DNA of 64,000 nt, taken from NCBI RefSeq assembly GCF_000330505.1, contig NW_004443523.1:5761-69760 (forward strand), written 5' to 3'. Below, in pieces: positions 32,521-42,021 of this stretch (positions are counted from its first letter, which is position 1; each line of letters starts with the position of its first letter). Made by a program: the position numbers and the translations under genes. Source of the stretch: Entamoeba invadens IP1. Taxonomy: Eukaryota > Evosea > Mastigamoebida > Endamoebidae. A model generated the notes under the pieces. It saw only the letters and a program-made list of their open reading frames with translations. It was not told where the DNA came from and did not search any database.

Positions 32521-33628
32521 CAGTAGGGGGGTGAAAGGCTTGACGATACTGAGGGGCTTGATTTATTGTTTTATTATCTTTTTTACTATATAGAGTTTTC
32601 CCGGTTCTATTTTAAAAATAACAAAAACTATAAACAATTTATACAAAATGTCAAAGAAAAAAATTCTTATTTTATCAAAATAAAATAAACCGTTTTTTAA
32701 AAAGAAAAGGTTAACAACCTTCATTGTTATGAAGAAAATTGAACTGCTTATTTTCATTGTTTAAAATAACCACGAATTAATTCACAAAGCTTCAATTATT
32801 TATGTTTCTATGACAGCACAAATACAACTTCTTTCTACAAAGGATTTTCTTTTGCAATAATAGACAAGTTGTTACTCACACAAGCCAACTCGTCTCACCA
32901 TTTGGCTTGTGTATTCGGGCTTGTTAAAATACTAGAATACTGAATGACAACTGAAATCAATTGACGCCAATTTCGCAGTAACTGAAAACTTGAATTGATT
33001 TGGATAAGAGAACATAGTGATAGTGTTGGCAGATCACGACAAGTTCTAAGAAAACAAGGATAGCCGAGAGAGCATATTTGTGTTTCAATTTCTCGTCATA
33101 CCAAAAAGGTGTTGGGAGCATTGGAGAGCAAAGCAACAAAAACATCATTATTGCATCATTTAAGCATTCTGGTGTTCTTGGAATTAATATTGGCAAGATC
33201 AAAAGAATATTCGTTTCTATAAAAGAGGCTTCCAAATTGTTACAGGAAGCCAATGGTGTTTATACCAGAGAACACTTGGAATTGTTTGTTCTTCCGCCTA
33301 AACCAACATATTTGGTCAAATCCGAAGAGGAAAGTTTGCCTTCCAATATCCAAGAGCTAAACCAACAACAAGAACCATATCAAACAAGAAGACTGACGCC
33401 TACCGGTGACATAATTGAGAACTAACAACTAACAAACACCAAAGTCATTTCGAATACAATTTTAAGTTCTGACTATATGCTAAGGATGAACCGATACTTT
33501 TATTGTTTATAAACTATAACGTATAAATCAAGATTGTGTTTTTAAATAGAACGTTAAAAACAGTTTTTATTTAAATATTGTAAATAAACCTTTAAAAGTA
33601 TAGGTCAAGCCCCTCACTCCCCCTACTG
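32521..33628. mobile_element. Shortened pogo-type element, CAGTAGGGGG ends
   Basis: The ends CAGTAGGGGGGTGAAAGGCT and, inverted, CAGTAGGGGGAGTGAGGGGC lie at 32521 and 33628, and TA flanks both (32519-32520 and 33629-33630). The unit GAGGGGCTTGA occurs again at 32551 inside the left end. At 1108 bp it is too short for a whole transposase gene but contains the 3' part of one. Confidence 0.8.
32866..33425 (+). pseudogene. Pogo transposase C-terminal remnant
   Basis: At about 32875-32940 the plus strand encodes ANSSHHLACVFGLVKILEY. This corresponds to the pogo third-acidic block HSSHxxQPLDxGVFGPLK, here with the acidic residue lost. Further on (33078-33425) a different frame gives IIIASFKHSGVLGINIGKI, the helical block that follows the catalytic domain in pogo enzymes. 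A Glu/Gln/Pro tail ends at 33425. The N-terminal two thirds of the gene are absent. Confidence 0.55.
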
Positions 33629-33842
33629 TATGTTTCTTCATTATTATATTTATAGAAAAAAACACAATTTTTTGTATCTCGTTTTATTTGCCCAAAAAAC
33701 TGTTGGCCGGCTTATAAACATTGATATTTTTACATATAAGATACATTGATAAATATTTAATATTGTTTATCTGTAAAAATATTTTTTGTTTTTTAAATGT
33801 TATTTATTTGTAACACACAATATAATTAAAATGAGTAAATGT

Positions 33843-34982
33843 TTATGGGCAAACCCTGTTGATATTACTTGGGCCAGTTTCATCATAATTTTCCTTTGAC
33901 ACGCAAGCCGACTCAAAAGTTGATAAACTTGCAAACATGGCACCTCCCATCCAAGCAGAAATATCTCTGTTTTCTGGTGCAGTAACATTCATTTTTTTCG
34001 AATTGGGTACTCTTTCTGCTAATTCGGTTTTAAATCTGTCCACAAAGCCAGGAATCATTGTGTTTCCGCCAGCTATCACAATATTACCATATAACTCATT
34101 TCTTACATCTGGATTAACGTGCATGAGCGAATCATAAGTTTGGAGGGCAATTCCGTTCATTTCCTTTCCATATTTTTCTGGACTAAACAATTGTTCAGTA
34201 CATTCAAATCTCTCAGCACCAAGGTTGATTTCTTTTTCATCGCGAAGGTTATAAATCTTCTCGAGTTCTTTTGTTTCTTTTTTCTTTTCTTTTTCATAGT
34301 TCTGAGCAATATAACACAGATTCTCTTTAATATCATTGATTTTAACTTTTTCTATAATATCCTCATAAATGAACCCCTTTTCATTTACAATTTTCTCAAT
34401 GGATTCACTCACATCTTGTCCAGCCAGTTTTAAACACGACACACCCATTTGCACTTTCGAACCTTCATAAACTGGCACAAATTGAGTTACTCCATGACCA
34501 GACTCTACACAAAACCCAGTGCTTTTACCAGTTGATAACAATGATAATACCGGTTGTGAAATAAGACAAAAAAGTGGAAATTTAAAATATTCCATTGCGG
34601 GTTCACATATATATTGTCTTATTTTTGTGGTGGTATTAACTGCTTCTGTGAATAAACTTGGTGTTTTATTAGGATCCAACTTTAAATAATTACGAAAGTT
34701 ATTATAAACAATTCTTTCAAGATCATACTTTTCAATATCAACAATACCACTTTCAACTAGACATCTGAAATTTAATTGTTTATGACGTTCATATGTTTCT
34801 TCACCAACAAAATTATCTTTTGGTATTTCTCCTGAACCACACATACAAGTCCAAACTTTTAATTGTCCTGAAACTGATACATATGTTTTTAATGGCACTT
34901 TTTCATTAGCAAATCCAATTTTTGTTTTATATGAACTAATATCAAAAACTGCAATTGGATCATTATGGATTTGTTGTGTCAT
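33843..34982 (-). CDS. Divergent actin / actin-related protein, 379 residues, intact
   Basis: The frame runs without breaks from ATG 34982 to a stop at 33843. The length equals that of conventional actin (375-377). Recognisable blocks are IAVFDISSYKTKIGFA (phosphate loop 1, with DNGSG changed to DISSY), VESGIVDIEKYDLERIVYNNF, FCVESGHGVTQFVPVYEG (phosphate loop 2), LAGQDVSESI, IVIAGGNTMIPGF and ISAWMGGAMFASLSTF. In loop 2 the residues matching Asp154, Asp157 and His161 are Glu, His and Gln. Gln137 is kept. The DNase loop is replaced by a Cys-containing WTCMCGSG segment. A Lys/Glu run (NYEKEKKKETKELEK) is expanded. The C-terminus ends SNINRVCP instead of HRKCF. Nucleotide handling and polymerisation are therefore probably altered (inference). 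It may be an Entamoeba-specific actin paralog rather than one of the named Arp classes. Confidence 0.85.
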   Translation of the reverse strand: MTQQIHNDPIAVFDISSYKTKIGFANEKVPLKTYVSVSGQLKVWTCMCGSGEIPKDNFVGEETYERHKQLNFRCLVESGIVDIEKYDLERIVYNNFRNYLKLDPNKTPSLFTEAVNTTTKIRQYICEPAMEYFKFPLFCLISQPVLSLLSTGKSTGFCVESGHGVTQFVPVYEGSKVQMGVSCLKLAGQDVSESIEKIVNEKGFIYEDIIEKVKINDIKENLCYIAQNYEKEKKKETKELEKIYNLRDEKEINLGAERFECTEQLFSPEKYGKEMNGIALQTYDSLMHVNPDVRNELYGNIVIAGGNTMIPGFVDRFKTELAERVPNSKKMNVTAPENRDISAWMGGAMFASLSTFESACVSKENYDETGPSNINRVCP

Positions 34983-35360
34983 TTGAATATAATATTATTA
35001 AACTGATTGTTTTTATATTCTTTGGTTTGTTATTACACAAAGTGTAATTATTGTTTTTATAAATTATAATATATTATTTTATCACTGGTGTAATTCTACA
35101 TTTGTCTATATTTACAATATTAATAATTTTTCTAAGTGTAGTTAAATTATAAGTTAATAGTTGTTTTTTATTAAAAATAATTATAACAACATTATAATCA
35201 AAATACATCATATATATAGTCAAAAATTTTTATTGTATAGTATAATCATTATAAAAATTGCGTAATTATAGAATGTCATTTAAATGTTGTATGTCAGACG
35301 TTATTATTAAAAATATGTACATTTGTACAAATATTAAAAGAAATTTATAATTGTACTATA
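34983..35360. other. 5' flank of the actin-related gene
   Basis: It is AT-rich. The bases just before the ATG read ATATTCAA on the coding strand, compatible with the very short leaders and A/T-rich initiator of Entamoeba genes, but no firm TATA-like GTATTTAAA is seen. Confidence 0.3.
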
Positions 35361-35615
35361 CAGTCATGCGAAAAAGCTGTCGCGTTTGGAAAAACCTGTC
35401 TTGAAAAAATATTTTATAGTAAATTTATAATTACTTACTATACAGTATAGCTTCTATTCGATTTATTTGCAGGGTCATTTCACAAAAATCGAATAAAAAT
35501 ATTCGGCATTTCCAAATAACATTTTCTATTTCAGATCATTTGTTTATAGTACTGGAATAGTTCATTACCACCCGAGACAGGTTTTTCCAAACGCGACAGC
35601 TTTTTAGCATGACTG
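35361..35615. mobile_element. MITE with 41-bp TIRs, TA-flanked
   Basis: The left end (35361-35401) starts CAGTCATGCGAAAAAGCTGT and continues CGCGTTTGGAAAAACCTGTCT. The right end (35575-35615) is its inverse with one difference (G/T in CATGCG). TA flanks both sides (35359-35360, 35616-35617). The total is 255 bp without coding capacity, so it is a non-autonomous TA-targeting (Tc1/mariner or pogo) element. Confidence 0.92.
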
Positions 35616-35617
35616 TA

Positions 35618-36577
35618 TAATGATACTTATCATATTTAAACATAAAAAAATGAAACTATTATTTTGGCACCTTAAATAACATTATACAAAATTCAAGTGG
35701 TCTAAAAACAAAAAATATCTGATTTATTAACTATTTTTTTTAATGTTTAAAGTTTATTTTATGTGTATAAGATTACACCAACAAATATGAGAATCTTCAA
35801 AAGTTGAATTAATATCCAAGTTATAACAGCTAAATTAAAAAACAAGTGAGTTATTTTAAGTTTTATTTATATATAAATAATATTATATATAAAAGACCAC
35901 AACATAATAGTTGACATTTTTTATTAAAGTATATAACAAACCAAAAATGTAAATAATTTTTAATTTGTTGAATTTAACTGAACAATCAAAAAAAACAAAT
36001 GATATTTAAAATTTTAAAACCAATATTTTAAAGAAAAATACAAAAAACAATTAATTTTGCCTTTTTTACATTTTTAATACATTTTTTTGTTTAACTATGA
36101 ATTTAAACAAAATATCATTCTCCAAAGATCCATTTTAAGTCGAATTATATATTCAACTATGTTATAAAAAACAAAATCAACGTTAATTAACGAGTTGATA
36201 AATATAATTAAACTACAATTTTGGACAACTTTATTGACGTTATGAAAACTCGTTATTAAAATATAATTGTTATTTTTGATCCTTTAAGAAAGAAAAACTT
36301 TCATGGTGATTAAGTTTATAACCAATAAAATTGATCAATTAATATTTCATTTATTGTAGGTTGACACCCTAATTATTTGACATACAATTTTTATATTATT
36401 TGTATTATCTTTTTAACATATTAAATTCAATTTAATGTAACATTTTTAAAAAAATAGTTTTTGTGTTACATTCTATTAATCAAATATTTAGCAAAAATGT
36501 TATTATTGTTAATTAAAAATTATACTTTATAATAAAATGTAACTATATTTGTTGTTTATAAAATGTATATGAAACAA
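35618..36577. other. AT-rich stretch downstream of the kinase gene
   Basis: No frame or repeat stands out. Confidence 0.6.
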
Positions 36578-39500
36578 TTAATTTAGTTTTGAAAGTTGGT
36601 CCACAACCATCTCCATTTGTGGACGACTTTTGGGGTCTTGGCACCAACACTGTGTGATTATGTTGTACTGCTCTTTTTCAATTGGGTCTTTTCGTTTCAG
36701 CCGATTGTTGTGAATTACAAACTCCGCGATTTTCCATGGAAATTTGAATGTGTCGTTTTGATACGCCTCAGACCACCCAAATGCCTCATACATAGTGACT
36801 CCAAATGAAAAGATATCAGCAGCCTTTTTATATTTCTCTTTGTTTAAAATTTCCGGAGCCATATACACTGGTGTGCCAATACCCTTTGTAAATGTCATGT
36901 TGGTCATCAACATGTTGACATTTCTAGCGCTTCCAAAATCGGTCAATTTTGCATTCACTTTCTCATTCAAGTCAAGTGAAATAACAAGAATGTTGTCTGG
37001 TTTGATGTCTCTGTGTAATATCCCGTTCTCATGTAAATACAATACACCTCTTGCCCCATCCATCATCATTTTAACTCGAAGTTTCATTGGCGGAATTTGT
37101 TCGTTCTTTTTATGTTTCATCAAGTCTTGTAGACTTCCATATTGTGCAAATTGTGTGACCATACATATCTTATTTGGTATAAACACAGCGCCATAAAAGT
37201 GAACGATGTAATCACTTCTAAATTTGTCCAACATTGAAACTTCATTTTCGAATTCATCAATGAGTTTGTCTGTGTCATTTGACTGTTTCATTTTCTTTAT
37301 AGCAACAACATTTCCTCTGTAACTTCCTTTGTAGACAATTCCAAACGAGCCTTCGCCAAGTTTCTTGTCTTCTTTCAACTCGTCGTAATCCAATTTCGTT
37401 GAGTTTTCTGTTGTGATTTCAATGGCAATTGGAACAGACACAGTCTCGCCATTTTCGATGTTCATGGTGACTATCATCATCTCGTCGTGCAATTTCAGTG
37501 AACAATGTGGTGTTACAAACACCTCAAACTCGCATGCTTCACCTTTCTTCAAAGTCACCAATTGCGGCTCGGTGCGAATTGAGTACTTGTCGCAGCCGCC
37601 ACGTGTTGTGATTTGGACTTTCAAAATGCCTTTACCTTTGTTACCAACACAGAGGAGTTCGCGAGACTCTTTTTCAACAGGAATGATTTCACTGGTGTCA
37701 TCAAATGTCAGCGACTTTTTGTTGGTCAAAATGTTGCCGTCTAACACACTCATTGCGATGTTTGAACGACTCATCTTAAAGACACAGATGTTTTCCATTT
37801 TCTTTGTTTCTTTGCGCTTTTGTAAAACAATAATTGTAATTACAATAATACCTATGATAATGAGTACTATGATGAAAACGGAGACAATTGGAATGCCAAC
37901 TACAACACCATAATTTGTTGTGTGAATGCAACTCAACATGTCGTCACTCAATTTGTAGTTGTCATCACATTTTGAACATTTGTTGTTGGCAGACGCAACA
38001 CAGTTTTCGATGGCTGTGTAGTGTGAACAGACACCTGACACAAGTACATTGTCTTTCACACAATCAGTGCACTCATCGATGCCATTGCATTGTGTACATG
38101 TTTCTTGACACTTCACACACAAATTGTTTGAGAGATAGTGTCCCCCTTCGCATAGCATACAACCGGCTGTTGTTTTGTTTGCACACGAAGTCAACTCGCT
38201 TTGTGGCGAACACAATTTGGTGACATTTGATGACGTGCGATAAAACGCCTCTTCGCACACAACACAGTTTCCTTCATTTGTGCACGACTTGCACGACTCA
38301 TCACAACCAATGCATGTTGTCCCATCAGATGACCGCATGTACCCATTTTTACAGACTACACATCCACGATATGTTGACATCAACACGTCACACACACGGA
38401 CAAGTGCGTTGATTTCAGTGCAAACGCCGTTGCTGTTTGCGTACGAGTAATCGTCACACTTTGTGCAGAATGTCTGATTTGAGCAGTAAACACAGGGGTA
38501 CTCACACTTCACACACATCCGGTCTGCGAGGTAATACCCACTCAAACACCTCAGACACCCCTTTGTGGTGCTCACTTCACAGTGGCTGTCTGTCTGTGTG
38601 TCTACGTTTTTAGTTGTTTGTTTGGTGGTCTCATTTGGAAGTGTTTGTGGCACACACAAAATTCCATCAAAGTTGTAATCGGACTCACACTCGACACATT
38701 TGGTGTTGAGTGACGAGACAACACCACAATTAGACAACACGCCAGTCTTATCTTTGCAGCCATCAACATCTTTGTAATAACCACTCTCACATGTGACACA
38801 CACTTTGTCAAATGAAGAGCAATGAATCGACTGGCTGTCTGTGCACACACCATCAACGTTGATGGAGTTGTCACACACAATGCAAATATCTCCATTTTGA
38901 TTGTCACAATTTGCACTGTTTTGTGAACATTTTCCTTGTGAGATGTGTTGTTTTGAATCACACTTAGTACAATCACCATATGATATTACTAAACACATCG
39001 TATTAGTTGTACACACGCCATTTATCAACAATTTGCCTTCTTTACATTTTAAATCGGTGATAACTCCATTTGAAATGACACACACTTCACTTTCACACTG
39101 TTCAACGGTGTTGTAGTTTGTAGTGTGATATCCACTGACTGCTAAGTAGCAGTACTCATTGTGTGATGTTTCACAATTTTGTTTTGTTTTGCCACACAAC
39201 ACGTCATCAACACAATACAAACACTCGGTGCCACTTTCTCTGTTGATTTCGTATTTACAATTTGTGTTAACAACACAATTGCCATTTGATGTGATCACAT
39301 CTGTAACACATTTGTCGCAGCCGTGTTGCGAGTTTTTCTCACACTTCTCGTGCTTAACATTACAAACACCGTTTAACAACATCGTTGTTGTATCACACAA
39401 GTAACACGTTGTATCGATTTGGTTGATGCACCCATCCATGTTGGTGCGTAATTTGTGATCATTTATGTTGAAGTATGTTGTTGTTGTGTATCCCAAATTG

Positions 39501-41974
39501 CACGTTTTCAAGTCACTTGAAGTGACGTATGGCGCAAAACAGGTGGTGCAAATGTGTTGATTATTGACATAGTCTGCAATTTGACACTTTGGGATGACAT
39601 TGTACGAGTAGTCGCATGTCGTTTCTGTGACTTTGACCATCCCAACTTCGCATGCAACACAACTGGTGCCAATTGATATCATGTTGCCTGCACATGAGAG
39701 ACACGTTTTTGTTGTTTTTGAACACGTCAGACAGTCATTGTGGATATCACTACATGGTTGACAGTCGGCACTTTCATTCAAATAAAAACCATCTTCACAT
39801 GATACACAAATACCATCTGATGTCTCGTCTGTGCACAAATCGCAGTATCCAGATGAAGCACATGACACACAACTGTTGTCAACTCTCTTGTTGCCAACTT
39901 CGCAAGACGTGCACGCACCACTTTTTCTGTCACACTTCTTACATTCAGTGGAACACTGTTGGCACTGCAAAACACCGCCTTCCGAATATGTGAGGTCGCC
40001 ACACAATGTACACACTCCATTGTCAAAGCCATATCCAGCAGCACATATGAGACATTTTCCATCTGTTGCATTGCACCTTGCACACGAAGAGTCACACAAC
40101 TTGCAGGTGGTTTGTCCAACAACATCTTGGTATTCCATCTCACCACAACTCTGACACACAGAACTCAGGTAGTATGTCCCTTTTTGACATATGGCACACT
40201 TCCCAACTGCTAGACCATACCCAATCACACAACTGACACATTTTCCATTCGTTGCATCACACCCATCACAATTCGTGTCACATTGCTGACATGACAACGA
40301 TCCGGCAGTTGAGTAAGTCATTTCTCCACATTTTTTGCACTCAGAAGAGCCTTGACCAGCATAGGTACCCGCCTTGCATGTGTCGCATGTGTTTGTTGTT
40401 TGATTTGCCATTGTTCCTGAAATGCACAGTGAACACACTCCATTCAACGAAACAGCACCACTCACACAGGCTACACACTTGCCACTTGTTCTTTCACATG
40501 GTCCTTGACACAAAACATTACACGTTTTGCAACTTGTTGATCCTGTTGTGTTGGCATAAGTCCCATCACCACAAGGATCACACCGCAAACTCTTTGGTGA
40601 TGATGAGTAAGTTCCAAATGAACACTTCTCACATTTGTTTGCAATGCTATATGTTCCAGCACTGCAAACAGAACACGTTGTAGTTGTAATTCCCATACCC
40701 GACTCACATGACGAGCAATACCCATTTGTCTTATCACAACTCAAACACGTTGGACTGCAACTTTTGCACGTTGTGCTTCCTGCAAATGAGTATTGCATGT
40801 CGGGACAAGTTATACAACTTCCACCACTTTGGTACGTGCCAGCTGGGCACGTGTCACATATTTTACCATTCAGAAAATTACCGTCATAGCAAGATAAACA
40901 ATTTCCATTTGTTTGGTCGCACGTTTTGCAACTTGTCGAACACTTTGTACACCCACTTGAACCACCGAGTGAGTAATACCCAGTCGCACACTTTGAACAC
41001 AACGAAGTTCCACCACTCGAATAATACGATGCGGGACATATCGAACAGTTTTTATTTGACGAATCGTACGAATAGCCAACATTACACGAAGTGCACTCCC
41101 CCGCCGTTTTTGAACACACTCCACAACTTGTGGAAACGCATTGAACACACACCGAACTTCCAGATGTGGAATAAAACCCATCTGCACACGTTTTACACGA
41201 CGAACTTGCTTGTTCATCCGCATAAGTTCCTGCTCTACAATTAGTACAATAAGCACTTCCGCTGCTCGAATATGTTCCTCGACTACATGTCACGCATTTT
41301 GTTGATGACACTGTGTATTCAGAGCGTGTTCCTGCAGCACACGCCGTGCATTTTGCACTGCCAGAAGATACTGAATAATACCCACCAGTACACGAAGTGC
41401 ATGTGGATGCTCCTTTATCTGAATAATACCCAGCATTACATTGAGTACATGAAGAAGACCCATTTGATGACGTATAGGTACCAGCTGAACAAATTGAACA
41501 CGAAGAAGCTCCAGTACCAGAATAATACCCCGCACTGCATTTTGTGCATGAAGAAGCACCAGACGATGACGAATAGGTACCAGCGTTACATTTTGTGCAT
41601 TTAGAAGACCCGGATGATGAATATGTACCAGCTGAACAAGTTGAACATGAAGAAGATCCAGTACTGGAATAAGATCCTGCACTACATTTTGTGCACGAAG
41701 AAGCACCAGTACCAGAATACGTTCCTGCTGAACAAGTTGAACATGAAGTAGACCCAGTACCCGAAGCATATTTACCAGGATTACACTTTGTACACGACGA
41801 AGCACCAGAGTTTGAGTACGAGCCAGGAGAACATGAAGTACAGTTTGTTGTTGTACCACCCGAGGAATAAGTCCCTGCTCGACAAGAATAACATATCGTT
41901 CCAGAAAGGTATAGCCCACTACTACATGATGTCGCGGCAAACACATTCGTAGTTAATAAAAACATATAAAACAT
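36578..41974 (-). CDS. Receptor-like transmembrane kinase, CXXC-rich ectodomain and TKL-type kinase (TMK)
   Basis: The 1798-codon frame is intact from ATG 41974. Residues 1-15 form a signal peptide (MFYMFLLTTNVFAA). Residues ~16-1345 are Cys-rich repeats. The first ~250 residues are near-tandem CSAGTYSSTGSSSCTKC units (GCC2/GCC3-like), followed by longer CXXC furin-like units and a more divergent stretch (~830-1250). The membrane segment is at ~1355-1380 (VVVGIPIVSVFIIVLIIIG), followed by a basic stop-transfer RKETKK. Residues ~1400-1515 look like an Ig-fold/MSP-like linker (LVTLKKGEACEFEVFVTP). The kinase spans ~1525-1798: GEGSFGIVYKG, VAIKKM (Lys), HRDIKPDN, LTDFGSARN and GTPVYMAPEIL, all catalytic residues present, so it should be active. 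By family it is a surface receptor Ser/Thr/Tyr (TKL) kinase of the Entamoeba TMK set. Ligand and pathway are unknown. G/C content is clearly higher than in the surroundings. Confidence 0.93.
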   Translation of the reverse strand: MFYMFLLTTNVFAATSCSSGLYLSGTICYSCRAGTYSSGGTTTNCTSCSPGSYSNSGASSCTKCNPGKYASGTGSTSCSTCSAGTYSGTGASSCTKCSAGSYSSTGSSSCSTCSAGTYSSSGSSKCTKCNAGTYSSSSGASSCTKCSAGYYSGTGASSCSICSAGTYTSSNGSSSCTQCNAGYYSDKGASTCTSCTGGYYSVSSGSAKCTACAAGTRSEYTVSSTKCVTCSRGTYSSSGSAYCTNCRAGTYADEQASSSCKTCADGFYSTSGSSVCVQCVSTSCGVCSKTAGECTSCNVGYSYDSSNKNCSICPASYYSSGGTSLCSKCATGYYSLGGSSGCTKCSTSCKTCDQTNGNCLSCYDGNFLNGKICDTCPAGTYQSGGSCITCPDMQYSFAGSTTCKSCSPTCLSCDKTNGYCSSCESGMGITTTTCSVCSAGTYSIANKCEKCSFGTYSSSPKSLRCDPCGDGTYANTTGSTSCKTCNVLCQGPCERTSGKCVACVSGAVSLNGVCSLCISGTMANQTTNTCDTCKAGTYAGQGSSECKKCGEMTYSTAGSLSCQQCDTNCDGCDATNGKCVSCVIGYGLAVGKCAICQKGTYYLSSVCQSCGEMEYQDVVGQTTCKLCDSSCARCNATDGKCLICAAGYGFDNGVCTLCGDLTYSEGGVLQCQQCSTECKKCDRKSGACTSCEVGNKRVDNSCVSCASSGYCDLCTDETSDGICVSCEDGFYLNESADCQPCSDIHNDCLTCSKTTKTCLSCAGNMISIGTSCVACEVGMVKVTETTCDYSYNVIPKCQIADYVNNQHICTTCFAPYVTSSDLKTCNLGYTTTTYFNINDHKLRTNMDGCINQIDTTCYLCDTTTMLLNGVCNVKHEKCEKNSQHGCDKCVTDVITSNGNCVVNTNCKYEINRESGTECLYCVDDVLCGKTKQNCETSHNEYCYLAVSGYHTTNYNTVEQCESEVCVISNGVITDLKCKEGKLLINGVCTTNTMCLVISYGDCTKCDSKQHISQGKCSQNSANCDNQNGDICIVCDNSINVDGVCTDSQSIHCSSFDKVCVTCESGYYKDVDGCKDKTGVLSNCGVVSSLNTKCVECESDYNFDGILCVPQTLPNETTKQTTKNVDTQTDSHCEVSTTKGCLRCLSGYYLADRMCVKCEYPCVYCSNQTFCTKCDDYSYANSNGVCTEINALVRVCDVLMSTYRGCVVCKNGYMRSSDGTTCIGCDESCKSCTNEGNCVVCEEAFYRTSSNVTKLCSPQSELTSCANKTTAGCMLCEGGHYLSNNLCVKCQETCTQCNGIDECTDCVKDNVLVSGVCSHYTAIENCVASANNKCSKCDDNYKLSDDMLSCIHTTNYGVVVGIPIVSVFIIVLIIIGIIVITIIVLQKRKETKKMENICVFKMSRSNIAMSVLDGNILTNKKSLTFDDTSEIIPVEKESRELLCVGNKGKGILKVQITTRGGCDKYSIRTEPQLVTLKKGEACEFEVFVTPHCSLKLHDEMMIVTMNIENGETVSVPIAIEITTENSTKLDYDELKEDKKLGEGSFGIVYKGSYRGNVVAIKKMKQSNDTDKLIDEFENEVSMLDKFRSDYIVHFYGAVFIPNKICMVTQFAQYGSLQDLMKHKKNEQIPPMKLRVKMMMDGARGVLYLHENGILHRDIKPDNILVISLDLNEKVNAKLTDFGSARNVNMLMTNMTFTKGIGTPVYMAPEILNKEKYKKAADIFSFGVTMYEAFGWSEAYQNDTFKFPWKIAEFVIHNNRLKRKDPIEKEQYNIITQCWCQDPKSRPQMEMVVDQLSKLN

Positions 41975-42005
41975 TGATTTTATAATTTATCCAATTAATT
42001 AAACA

Positions 42006-42021
42006 AGTTCTTTTTTTAAAC
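42006..42021 (-). promoter_or_regulatory. Candidate core promoter of the kinase gene
   Basis: On the coding strand GTTTAAAAAAAGAACT lies 32-47 bases before the ATG. It combines a TATA-like A/T run with a GAACT box, both known elements of Entamoeba core promoters. In such AT-rich DNA chance is a real alternative. Confidence 0.35.

Noticed and set aside
38602..41946. Many long frames on both strands overlapping the kinase gene (for example 39778-40146 and 41290-41946 minus in other phases, 40708-41244 plus)
   Set aside because: They are shadows of the Cys-rich repeat coding region: the repetitive G/C-richer DNA suppresses stops in other phases. The 1798-codon frame explains the region.
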